Part shown: in pieces, positions 24,508-35,102 of the stretch
Layout of the letters: the number at the start of each line of letters is the position of its first letter
Position numbering within the stretch: the first letter of the stretch is position 1
Source: Melastoma dodecandrum
Taxonomy: Eukaryota > Streptophyta > Magnoliopsida > Myrtales > Melastomataceae
Direction of reading: 5' to 3'
Assembly: GCA_029817715.1 (NCBI GenBank)
Contig: JARUPY010000537.1
Coordinates: 3,122,638 to 3,186,637 of the forward strand
Length of the DNA stretch: 64,000 nucleotides
The notes under the pieces: generated by a model
The model's database searches: none
What the model was told of the DNA's origin: nothing
What the model saw: the letters and a program-made list of their open reading frames with translations, nothing else
Made by a program: the position numbers and the translations under genes

Positions 24508-24923
24508 TAAAACTCCGGAATGGAATCCCCATATAGGCTTAAGTCAAGAACCCCATTCTTTTTGGGTAGATTAGCAACGATTGAATCCTTAACGTCATCT
24601 ACGACAAGCAGATTGGGTATGTGCAACCCTCACTGAAGGCACTTGATGGGTCCCAGTTGCTTCAAGTCTCGACTGACTTCTTTACCTACATTAATGTGGG
24701 AAACTATTTCGAGACTGGTCAGATCACCGATATGTGGCGCCATATTAAGTGAATGATTTGTGCTTGTTATGTCAAGGTGGAGAAGACTGGTCAGCCTGTG
24801 GATGTTCTCAAGCAACTCCTTGAGCTCCCAACATTCTCGAAGTAGTAGAGATTGCAACTCGACCAAGTCACAAATTGACTCTGGTAGCACTTCGATTGTG
24901 GTGTGAGAAAGGTTGATGGAACG
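24508..24923 (-). pseudogene. CNL fragment C: first LRRs only
   Basis: Reads as the segment just after NB-ARC: LPESICDLVELQSLLLRECWELKEL, then IHRLTSLLHLDITSTNHSLN, IGDLTSLEIVSHINVGKEVSRDLKQLG, and traces to about 24508. Both ends are abrupt. On the left it abuts the CRP 3' flank of the gene at 24016, and on the right (24923) it abuts CRP intron sequence. No stop falls in the main 86-codon frame, but it is only an internal slice of a receptor gene. Confidence 0.85.
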
Positions 24924-25084
24924 TCACGAATGGCCAAATTCGTGTCATTTTGAAGCTTACACTTTGTTTTCGCCGGATGATTTTAAAGTCTTTCTTTGGC
25001 TCTTGTTTCGCAGATGCTGGGATGACCCATGATTGCTCCAACTCCTACGTTACTAATTTTGATATAATTCACCATAAGAACTAG
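24924..25084 (+). pseudogene. CRP fragment: part of intron plus exon 2
   Basis: Begins inside the CRP intron (tcacgaatggcc..), keeps the acceptor (gtttcgcag) and exon 2 at 25014-25084. That reads DAGMTHDCSNSYVTNFDIIHHKN: two of three cysteines of module 4 are lost (to Y and F). Exon 1 has been replaced by CNL fragment C. Followed by the standard CRP 3' flank. Confidence 0.75.
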
Positions 25085-25800
25085 TGAATTATTGTGTCAT
25101 AGCTATGTTTTGAAATAAAACGTCGCCCGAGACTGAGTAATAATCATCAATGTTTCGTTATAATACCACCTCGATGAGCCCCCTTACTGCATCAACGTTT
25201 CTTTCAATGTGCAAGCGGAGAAAGCTTAATCTATTTAAATTTAATTTACCAAAACAATTGACGATTAAAAAATAATTAAGCAATATGAATTAAAGAATGC
25301 GATAATATTTCTCGAAGACCAATTAATTAGAATAGTTTCTTATTGGAATAGGAATGCACGGGGTTGAATTAGCGCCTTAAGAATTACGATACTTTTTTGT
25401 TTTAGAGCTGTGTACATAAGTTTCCTTTTGTCAGGTTATGTGACTTGAATTTGCCGCACAAATTCTCATATCAGATGTGTGTTTCTGTAGTTTTGTTTCA
25501 GCTTATCAAACAAAAGATTTTTACTGGTTTCTCAAGGAATGTGTACGTTTACTCCACCCCAGTCAGAGTGAAATGACTAGATATTAGAATAGGGGAGTAC
25601 CAAAATGTGCACTTTTGTCATAAATGTGACTAACCACACACACACGGTCACGCCGAGATTAAACAACCTGCACAGTAGCACGCTCCGGCGGCTAACACCT
25701 GCACAAAGACAACTTCGTGACTTTACTTGCACGTGACCGACTCCCTTGGCTTTCTCTCCGGTGGCTACCACTGCACCTGCATAAGGCTCCTGAGATTAAA
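25085..25800 (+). repeat. duplicated CRP downstream flank, copy 2
   Basis: Matches 10587-11420 with small indels. It includes, at 25240-25248, the unoccupied TTTAATTTA target that in the copy at 5621 is split by the Mutator-like element. No conserved ORF. Confidence 0.7.
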
Positions 25801-27330
25801 AACACAACCAGAAGCATTGTAGATCTCCACTACCTGTGAATACAATTTCTCCTTAAACTGAAAGAAATCAGATTATTGATGTATCTTTAAGTGTAAATGC
25901 TCGAATTAATTCACAATCGAAATTATTATTTAAAAAAAAAGGAAAATCAATTGGAGACGACATAAAAAAATGTCAACGTTATACTTGGGAAAAATCACAC
26001 CTTTTATCTTGACATAATGCCCCTAAATTTAGGGTGCTATTGACGATTTCTTCCTTGGCACAAAAGTCATTGTTCAGATCTCCGTTAATAGTTTGATGAT
26101 GATGCTTAAAATATATTTTTACATATTTTTCTGGAAAAATATAATTTATTTCCTCGAGTTGTAATATTTATTTTTCAATGCATTACGAATTGTGAAACTG
26201 TTTACACGTAAAATTTTGGACATATGATTGGTAAAAGGAGAGATATTGTAAACAAGATTTAGTCCTAGAGACTCGAGTTGCCTTTAAACAAATATTAATA
26301 ATAATATTAATACTAATGACCAATCAAGATGAATCATAGCAATTTTGGGCTGTGCACATTCAATCGATTTATGAAAATATTTAATCGAAGAGAGAAAAAT
26401 GGAATAACAAAAAAATCAAGAAGCTCCCAATAAGACTTCGAGGCTTGTTTTCTAGTGACACACGACGAATCGAGTTTGAGCTCATGATGTCTTCGGTTAG
26501 TTGAGTTTGATGATCGGTTTTCAAGTTTGACCACGATCTTCAGCAGTTACATATGTTCCCTGACGGTTTCTTCCGCGAATTCTTGACGGTTTTATCTATT
26601 AGTCTATACTAAATAAGTTTCACGTTATCCATTTTAAGGCTCACGAAAGGCTCTTTTTTGTCCCTCGCTTTTCTCACTTTTTCACCATTTACTATTATTC
26701 TTCTTCTTAGTCTAAACTTTGTATCCAAGCAACAGCGGTTGTAAGTGTTCCGCATCTTTATTTGTTTGTCATCACATTTTTGTTTATCTCATCGGCGAAC
26801 ACATTTTTATCGAAATCCATTTTCAAATCATTCTATTTTTAAGAATGAGAGAGTTACATATGATCAAACAAACGAATAACTTAAGTCCTTAAATTAGAGT
26901 AGACAAAAATTTTAGTTTTTAATTTAATTATATAATAAATAGATTTTCCAAGAATTTCATCTAAAACTAAAATTCAACCCTAAGCATATTATTTGACAAG
27001 TAAAAGTGGAGATCTAATCCATACATGACAACATATTCAACCCTTGGCATCATCCTTCACCAATCAAAATTTTTCAACCGAAATCAAAATTGCAAGTCAC
27101 ACAAACAAAATATTTAGCCAAGCACCAAACATTTGTATCAATGTCATTCGACAAGGTTAAGCGTAATTATTAATGAATTAGAAGAAAATTAAGTCGTGAG
27201 AGAAAAATCTTCCAAAATTAATTTATTAAGACATTGATAACAAGTAATAACGAGCTTGATTTGAGTGAAATATTTCTCATAATTTCTTAATCATGAGGAA
27301 ACGGCAACAAAAAAACATTCCTTTGCTCCA
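25801..27330. other. intergenic; right part shared with 34770-35058
   Basis: No gene is supported between 25800 and 26800. From about 26800 to 27330 the sequence repeats the stretch between CRP and CNL E (34770-35058) and partly 2540-2760, with landmarks 'gagttacatatgatcaaac', 'atccatacatgacaaca' and 'caccaaacatttgtatcaat'. It marks the 3' flank of CNL D. Confidence 0.55.
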
Positions 27331-28257
27331 TCATCCGTCATATATGTCCTTGTAATCAGTTTCAACTCGTGGGATGAGTCGGAGGTGGGAATGCCAATAT
27401 TCCCCTACCCCCTTCCTGCATTTCTCCATCAACAGCGGACACCCAGGATCGCGGAAATGTTCCAGGGAGTCAGGGAGTCCGTCCTCCGGCAACCACCTCA
27501 TCCTCTTACAAACAATAATGTTCAGAGATTGAAGGGAGGTGAGGTGGTATCTGAGTCCCCCACCCACCCTCTCTAATTTCTCCATTTCCCTTATAATCAA
27601 TTTAATGAGGGATGAAGGGAGGATGCCACTCCAGTCTGCATCTGAACGAGGAGGAGGAAACACTTCCATCTCATCCATCCATTCCATCCTTCCCTGAATG
27701 GTCAGTTCTCGTATGGCGGTGAGATCCCTCAACCCCCACTCCTCAATTGGTTGATTCAGCTTTTGGCATCCCCGAATCACAAGCAATTCCAGATACGGAG
27801 GCAATCCTCCTCTAGGTAGGCTTGTGATGCATTCACAGTATTGAATATATAGTTCCTTGAGGAATAAAAGGCTATGCATGTCTTGAGGCAAATTATTCAC
27901 ATTTGGACAGTTGTGAAGCCAAAAATTGGACAGGCTGCAGGGGAGATCCGGGAAGCTTGTGATGCCTTCAAAGTATCCAATAGTTAGTTTCTTGAGGAAT
28001 GAGAGGCGATGCATGTCTTGAGGCAATGACTTCACTTTTGGACAATTGTCGAGGTGGAGAAGACTGGTCAGCCTGTGGATGTTCTCAGGCAACTCCTTGA
28101 GCTCCCAACATTCTTGAAGTAGTAGAGATTGCAACACGACAAAGTCACAAATTGACTCTGGTAGCACTTCGATTGTGGTGTGAGAAAGGTTGATGGAACG
28201 TAATAGCTTCAACTCTCCAATTTGGTCAGGCAGCTTTCTGACTCGAAAGCAACTTAA
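27331..28257 (-). pseudogene. CNL fragment D: LRR domain with internal in-frame deletion
   Basis: A single open frame of 293 codons (28212-27331), extending by homology to 28257. It starts in the first LRRs (LLRSINLSHTTIEVLPESIC), then at HRLTSLLHLD it jumps in frame to NCPKVKSLPQDM, skipping the middle of the LRR domain present in E. The natural C-terminus (GEYWHSHLRLIPRVE..) is kept. Coiled coil and NB-ARC are missing. At 28257 it is fused to the middle of a CRP exon on the other strand. Confidence 0.85.
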
Positions 28258-28579
28258 AGGAGATGCCTGTAAAATCTGCTACGATAAATGCGTACGCAAG
28301 AGATGCAGGATGCAAACTCCGGACCTCGATTCTTCTCACATCCCTATTTCTGATCCGAAGATCCCGTGCGAAGCGGAGTGCGTTTCTTCTAAATGCATGA
28401 AAGGTCGCACCGTTAAGTATCAAAATGTCCCCCAAACAAGGAATCTTGAATGATTTGTCTTTTTTGCTGGATGATTTTAAATTCTTTGTTGGCTCTTGCA
28501 TTGCAGATGCTGAGAAGACCTGCTGGGGTTGCGTTACTCCAGCGTGACTAATTGCGATAAAATTCGCCGGAAGAACTAG
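28258..28579 (+). pseudogene. CRP copy lacking its leader
   Basis: Starts in module 2 (GDACKICYDKCVRKRC), continues through PDLDSSHIPISDPKIPC and EAECVSSKCMKGRT, then a donor changed from ACCGGTACG to ACCGTTAAG. The acceptor (cattgcag) and exon 2 (28507-28579) follow; exon 2 is frameshifted after CWGCVTPA. Leader and module 1 are replaced by CNL fragment D. The mature sequence differs from the other copies (KRCRMQTP), so this is a distinct subfamily member, related by its 3' flank to the orphan exon at 5390. Confidence 0.75.
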
Positions 28580-28909
28580 CAAATTGTTGAGACTTTGTGT
28601 AGCATCGGTGTTTCGAAATAAGACGTCGCCCGTCAATGTTGGTTATATAATACCTCCTCGTTGAGGACCCCCCTTATAGCATTCACGTCTCTATTGATAA
28701 TATTTCCCGAAGACCAATTAATTGTAATTTTTTCGATATATGGTAAAAGGGAAAATGAAGAGACTCACTAACATTTCTTCAATTAAAATATTTGAGAAAG
28801 ATTAATGGCAATTGAGCCAAAAAAAAGGTCAGCAAGACGAATGACAGGTGATTTATGATTCACTACTAATTTAATGCACGAAAACATTATTATATTATCA
28901 TAATTATTA

Positions 28910-29178
28910 TGAATATTTTTGAATGCTACTATGACTCCAAGTAGTAACTGTTGAGACTCTTCGTCCGCCCGAGACTTTTCATCTACCAATGACCTTTCAT
29001 ATACCGAGACCCTTAATCTACCGAGACGTTTCATTTGGTTATATTATAAATAGAGGGCTTTATAAGAAGTATTTTGTACCTTCGATCGAAATCGATAAAG
29101 AAATCATTTCCTCCTTTTTACATTCTTTCTAGTCCGTATTCTCTCGACCTTCTTCTTTCTTGTGTCGTTGTTTTTACA
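28910..29178 (+). repeat. copia 5' LTR
   Basis: Matches the 3' LTR at 32334-32594 with numerous substitutions and small indels, implying an old insertion. Contains a TATA box, tataaata at 29045-29052, and ends tttttaca before the primer-binding sequence. The left edge is estimated from the extent of LTR-LTR similarity. Confidence 0.75.
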
Positions 29179-29379
29179 ATACGTTATTAGCATGAAGCTC
29201 TACCGAAAAGTAAGGAAAGAAAAGAAAACGACAATCGTCTACAGGATTCTTCACGGATTGTAAGGGCGCTAAATCAATGATTCTGTGGAGTTTGTAAACG
29301 GTAATTCTACACGCTATTTCAATATTTTTATTATATTTATCAAAAAGTTTATCCATACCAATTCTCAATCCTCCGAAGT

Positions 29380-32300
29380 AGATCCACGATTCTCAGAAGC
29401 AGATCCACGATTCTCAGAAGAGAACCATTGTTTTTCTCGATCCCCAGAAGGACAAGACATTGTGCACAATTATTCAGCAAAATAGAATTCCAGGAAGCGA
29501 TTCCTCAATCAATGAAAAATGTATTTGTCTCGTAGACAACGCATCAACGCATACTATTTTGAAAAGCAAGAAATTCTTTACTGTCTTGGTAATGAACGAA
29601 ACAAGTGTGAATACGATATCTGGAAGTACGAAAAAATCATTGAGGGCTCCGGAAGAGCAAATATATTATTGCCCAAAGGAACAAATATTTGTATCGATAA
29701 TACGCTATTCCTCTAAGTCCTAAATAAATTTATTGAGTATTAAAGATATCCATAGAAATGGATACACATTGAGATTTCAAATGAAAATGAAAAAGAATAT
29801 TTGTGTATTACAAATATGATCTCGGGTAAGAAATGTATATTAGAAAAACTACCTGCAGTTTCCTCTGGACTATATTTCACAAATATAAGTGTTGGCGAAG
29901 TACATGTTGTTACAAACCAAAAGTTTGTCAATCAAAATAATTTTATTACATTGCATGATCGATTTGGGCATCCTGGAGCAATAATGTGCGAAGAATAATT
30001 AATCATTCGTGTGGGCATTCATTGAAAAATCAGAAGCCCCGATGAATTTTCATGTGCCTCTTATTCCCAAGGGAAGTTAATAATAAGGCCATCACCATCG
30101 AAAATTAGGGCTGAAGCCTTAAAATTTCTTGAAAGAACTAGGTGACATATGTGGGCATATTCATCCACCATGTGGACTATTCAGATATTTTATGGTATAA
30201 CAAGATGGTCACGTGTGTTGAATTTCAACTCGTAATCAAGCATTTGCAAGATTGCTTACTCAAATTACCAAATTACCAAATTACTCATTTCTCGGATTAT
30301 CCAATAAAATGTATTCGTCTTGATAATGCAGGTGAATTTACTTCCCAAGCTTTTAATGATTATTGTATGTCAAGTGGGATAAGTGTTGAAAATCCACATG
30401 TTCATACACAAAATGGCCTTGCAGAGTCATTGATAAAACGTTTTCAATTAATTGCAAGACCGTTACTTATAAGAACAAAACTCCCCATAAATGCTTGGGG
30501 ACATGCTATTTTGCACGCGATAACGTTAATTCACATCAGACCTACAAATTATAATGAGGTCTCCCCTTTGGAAATGGTTTATGGTAAGTAAACAAATATA
30601 TCTCATCTAAGAATTTTCAAGTGTGCGGTATACGTTCCTATTGCTCCACCACAACGCACAAAGATGACCCCAAAGGAGATTGGGATATATATTGAATATG
30701 AATCACCATCTATAATTAAATATCTTGAGCCATTGACGGATAAATGGTTATTTGTAAGAAAAAGAAATGAGAAAAATGAGATTGTCAGGCATAAGGCACG
30801 ACTTGTTGCCCAAGGATTCTTGCTTAGACCTGGTATTGATTATGAGGAGACATATTCTGTCGTGTTGGATGCAACAACATTTAGATATCTGATAAGTTTA
30901 CCAATTCATGAGAAATTTAAGATGCGATTGTTGGATGTCGTTACAGCTTACTTATATGGCTCTCTTGAGAACGACATATAGGTGAAACTCCTTGAAGGAT
31001 TCAAAATGCCAAAAGCATGTAATTCAGATCGTCCAGATCTTTACTCGGTCAAATTGTACATATCTTTATAAGGATTGATACAATCTGGATATATGTGGTA
31101 TAAACATCTCAGTGAATATTTGTTGAAAAATAAATATCAAAATGATCCAATATGTTCATGTGTTTATTAAGAGATCTGGATCACAATTTGTAATAATTAC
31201 AAGTTATGTCGACGATCTGAATATTATTGGCACCACTGATGCACTGTCTGAAACAGTTGATTATCTAACAAAAGAATTTGATATGAAAGATCTGGGGAAA
31301 ACAAAGTTATGTCTTGGCTTGGAGATTGAGCATTTAGAAAATGGAATTTTTGTCCATCGATCTCCTTATACATCAAATGTGTTAAAAAGATTTTATATGG
31401 ATAAAGCGCATCCATTGAGTAGTCCAATGGTCGTGAGATCGCTTGATGTAAACAAGGACTCATTTCAACCTCGAATGAATGATGAAGAACTAATTGATCC
31501 TGAAATACTATATCTTAGTGCTAGTGGAGCAGTAATGTATCTTGCTAGTCATATTAGACCTGAAATATCATTTGCTGTAAATTTATTAGCAAGATATAAC
31601 TCATCTCCTACAAGAAGACATTCGAATGTGATAAAACACATTTAGATATCTTCTAGGTACAACAGATATGGATTTATATTATCCTTATACGCCTAGAAGC
31701 AAAATTGATAGAATATACAGATGCAGGATATTTATCCGATTCTCAAAATGGCAAATCTCAATCGGGTTATATATTCACATGTGGTGATATTGTTGTATCT
31801 TGGAGATCTATGAAGCAGACTATTACCGCCACATCTACTAATCATTCTGAGATTATAGTGATTCATGAAACAAGCAAAGAATGTGTATGGTTGAGATCTG
31901 TTATACATCACATTAGAGAATCAAGTAGTTTACATGTAAATAAGAATGTCCCGACGACATTATATGAGGATAATGTTGCTTGCATTGCTCAACTCAATGG
32001 ATGATATATCAAAGGCGATAGAACGAAACACATATCGCCAAAATTTTTTTCACTCACGATCTCTAGAAGAGTGGTGATATTGACATTCAACAAATTTGTC
32101 CTTCAAACAATTTGACAGATTTATTTACAAAGTTTTGCCTGCCACGACCTATGAGAGGTTTCGACATAAAATCGGTATATGTAGACTTGGAGATTTACGA
32201 TGAGGCTATGAAGAGGGGGGGAGTAAAAATATTATACTCTTTTTTCCCTGACCACGGTTTTTTCCCACAGGGTTTTTTTCGGGTAAGGTTTTCAACGAGG
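29380..32300 (+). pseudogene. copia pol remains
   Basis: Protease-like CLVDNASTHTIL near 29530. GAG-pre-integrase-like HDRFGHPGAIM near 29960. Integrase core around 30142-30591 with RLDNAGEFTS and ENPHVHTQNGLAES. Reverse transcriptase in pieces from 30664 (KARLVAQGF, then DVVTAYLYG, then SYVDDLNIIG with the catalytic YVDD at 31205-31216). RNase H from 31705 (YTDAGYLSD, then ATSTNHSEIIV). Stops at 30979 and 31070 and breaks at 29998, 30590, 31643 and 32002 rule out function. A 24-base direct repeat (gcagatccacgattctcaga) lies at 29377-29425. Confidence 0.85.
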
Positions 32301-32333
32301 CAATATCATAATGGTCATTCAAGGGAATTATTA

Positions 32334-32594
32334 TGAATAATTGTGAATGCGATTATGACTCCGAGTAGTAACTACCGAGACTCTTCGCCCACCAAGACTC
32401 TTCGTCTACCAAGACTTTTCATATACCAGGACCCTTCATCTGCCGAGGCGTTTCATTTGGTTATACTATAAATAGAGGGCCTTGTAGAAAGTATTTTGTA
32501 CCTTTGATCGAAATCAATAAAGAAACTATTTTCCGCTTTCTACGTTCTTTCTTGTGTATATTTTCTCAACCTTCTTCCTTCTCGTTGATTTACA
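32334..32594 (+). repeat. copia 3' LTR
   Basis: TATA box tataaata at 32467-32474; ends ttgatttaca. A purine-rich run (agaggggggg) lies about 115 bases upstream, and a shorter one (tcaagggaa) just before the LTR, which may be the worn polypurine tract. Confidence 0.75.
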
Positions 32595-32690
32595 AAAGTG
32601 ATAATTTTCTCATTTGGTATTGTTTAAATGTACGAGAAACATTTAAATATATATTAGAATAATATATTTTTAGATTGAAAAAATTGTGTA

Positions 32691-32698
32691 TATAAATA
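32691..32698 (+). promoter_or_regulatory. TATA box of CRP-like type-b copy
   Basis: tataaata about 70 bases before the leader ATG at 32767. It is the counterpart of the TATA at 1858 in the type-a unit and of a mutated site near 7512 (agatataatc) before 7603. Confidence 0.5.
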
Positions 32699-32766
32699 GG
32701 CATCCCTTAGATACCACCAACCTCTGACAAAGGACGACACAATACAAACAGGTTGCTTCGGTGGAT

Positions 32767-32886
32767 ATGGCAGGCCGTTAAGAAATCGATGTTGCTGTTG
32801 ACACGGTCGATGATTTTGATCACGGTAACGACGGAGTCGATGGATGTGGCCTTTGCAGGAAATTGCGATTTTTTATTAACAATATA
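32767..32886 (+). pseudogene. CRP-like leader (type b) remnant
   Basis: ATG at 32767 is followed by a small insertion that shifts the frame. The downstream frame reads KKSMLLLTRSMILITVTTE, then MDVAFAGNCDF, i.e. the same leader and first cysteine as the other type-b copies, after which homology to the mature CRP ends. Lies about 1.2 kb before the type-a copy at 33982, an order also found at 719/1928. Confidence 0.55.
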
Positions 32887-33981
32887 ATTTTCTTAATTAG
32901 CGAAAATATATTGCTTTTGACTTTTAATGGTATAATATGTTTTTATTAATTTAAATAATAATAAATGAAATATTTTATAGTTGAATTAATCATTAAAAAT
33001 TCTAGATATAGAATCATTGAGAAATAATAATGCATTTCCATCCTAATGATTAGATGATGTACAAAATATTTTTGTTATAGTTTTTTATTTTAAAAAACAT
33101 ATCTTAATTAGAGAAGTTTGGCGTCAGGCTTAACTCTGTAGTATTACGAAAGGTAAACTATTGATGTACAGCGGGCTTCTTCGGCCTTAGGTGTGGGTTT
33201 CTGTGAGCTCTGGCTATGATAATAATGTTGTACATTAGCCAATGCCAACTGTTTAATAATCACGAACTTTTATGTGAAAGCGAGACATACTATATATTTT
33301 CATTTCCATTACCAATTACACATAATCAAAACCAGGTACAATCACTTTTTAGCATGTGATAAACAAAATGGTCGTGCATAGCTTTGTTCCATTTTAATAT
33401 TAGGCGGTAAAAAATTTTTGTAAAATAGGATATATAGTTTCGATCTTCTAAAAAAAAAACTCAAAATTTGAATTTTATAAGTTGGACTTGTTCTTAAAAG
33501 AAGTTAAACTTATATTTCATAAATTTGTCCCGCCTGGTATTCGGACATCACAACAAAAATCTTGATTCCCACACTTTGCTGGCAGTAATATCAAAAAATA
33601 TTATAATAAAACATTTTCTGCAACTGAAGTAAACAAAAAATATGTATAGAGCAATTAATATAAAAAAAATATGTAGGGATTCGCTAACTTTTCTGCCATT
33701 AAGAAAAAAAATAGCGATTTAAATTATTTATATGTTGCTAATTTATCGAAAAACTGGTTATTAATGAAATAATTAATTTAGTTCGTCGAGACAACAATAA
33801 AATATTATTTTGATACTTGCATAATAAATAAGAAGCCATCTTTCATGTCGTTTTAAACATTTAAATCTGTTACATTATTTTTATGTGGAAAATTGTATAT
33901 ATATATAAACGAATCCTGCGCCTTTCAGATACCGACATCTCACAAAGAAAGCCACAATACAAACAAATCGCTTCCGTAGAT

Positions 33982-34451
33982 ATGGTTGTTAAAGAAATCG
34001 AATATAACGTCGATGCTGTTGATGACTGCGATTCTGGTAATGATGCAATCTATCCATGTGGCCTTCGTGGGAGACTACGAACGAAGATGTCACTTCAAAT
34101 GAGTGGATCGTAAAGGAAGTGCCTATGAATCCTACTACAGTAGATGTGTACGCGCCAGATGCAAGATGCCAGCCCTGGATCTCGATTCTTCTTACGTTCC
34201 AGTTTCTGATCCGAATGTGGAGCGGAATGCCTTTCATCAAAATGCATGAACGATCGCACCGTTACGTTTCAATATTCCCCAAAAGGAAAATCACGAATGG
34301 CCAAATTCGTGTCATTTTGAAGCTTACACTTTGTTGTCGCCAGACGATTTTAAAGTCTTTCTTTGGCTCTTGTTTAGCAGATGCTGAGAAGACCCATGAT
34401 TGCATCAAATCCTGCGTTACTAATTGCGATATAATTCACCAGAAGAACTAG
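33982..34451 (+). pseudogene. CRP copy next to CNL E, broken
   Basis: ATG at 33982 is intact, with a TATA box near 33900, but the leader and module 1 are out of frame with each other (small deletions around 34065-34105), and module 1 loses cysteines. Module 2 and LDLDSSYVPVSDP-like sequence are recognisable, then SKMHERSHR. The donor has changed from CCGGTACG to CCGTTACG. Exon 2 (34381-34451) is perfect and reads DAEKTHDCIKSCVTNC and the family end. Converges on CNL E, 640 bases away. Confidence 0.75.
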
Positions 34452-35058
34452 TGAATTTGTTGTGCAATAGCTAGGTTGCAAAATAAAACGTCGCCCGAGA
34501 CTGAGTAATATCATCAATGTTTCGTTATAATACCACCTCGTTGAGCCCCCCCTTACTGCATCAACGTTTCTATCGTTGTTAGTGTTCAAGCAATCAATTT
34601 TCCACGCTTTTCTCACATTTTCACCATTTATTCTTCTTCTTCTTGTAAACGTTGTATTCCAGCAACAACGGTTGTTAGTGTTCCCCATCTTTATTCGTTT
34701 GTTATCACATTTGTGTTTATTTCATCGGTGAACACATTTTTATCGAAATTCATTTTCAAATCATTCAAAATGAGAGTTACATATGACCATACAAATGAAT
34801 AACTTTAAAAGTCATGCACGTTAAATATATTTATTCGAAACAAACCACACCTCTAATCCCAAACACAAACCATGCCATCGTAAAATGGAGGATCTAATCC
34901 ATACATGACAACAAATCCATTTTGGCATCCACAACCAATCAAAATTGTCCAACCGAAATCAAAATTGCAAGTCACACAAACAAAATATTAAGCCAAGCAT
35001 CAAACATTTGTATCAATGTCATTCGACAAGGTTAAGCATAATTATTAATAAATTAGAA

Positions 35059-35102
35059 GAAAATTAAGTCATGAAAGAAAAATCTTTCATGACTTAATTT
35101 TC
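35059..35102. repeat. perfect 20-bp inverted repeat at the CNL E break
   Basis: gaaaattaagtcatgaaaga (35059-35078), loop aaaa, then its exact reverse complement (35083-35102). The left arm is normal CNL/CRP intergenic sequence (compare 27183 and 2619). The right arm is an inverted copy fused directly to LRR coding sequence at 35103. It marks where the last ~130 codons of E were lost. Confidence 0.85.

Larger units (their letters stand above)
28910..32594 (+). mobile_element. Ty1/copia retrotransposon, decayed, gag mostly missing
   Basis: Two LTRs (about 28910-29178 and 32334-32594) flank pol-like coding remains in the order protease, integrase, reverse transcriptase, RNase H, which is the copia order. 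A primer-binding-like sequence (acgttattagcatgaagctc) follows the left LTR at once. Only about 350 bases separate it from the protease, so gag has been deleted. Many stops and frame changes. The LTR starts are estimated; I found no clear target duplication, so the ends may be off by some bases. Confidence 0.85.
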
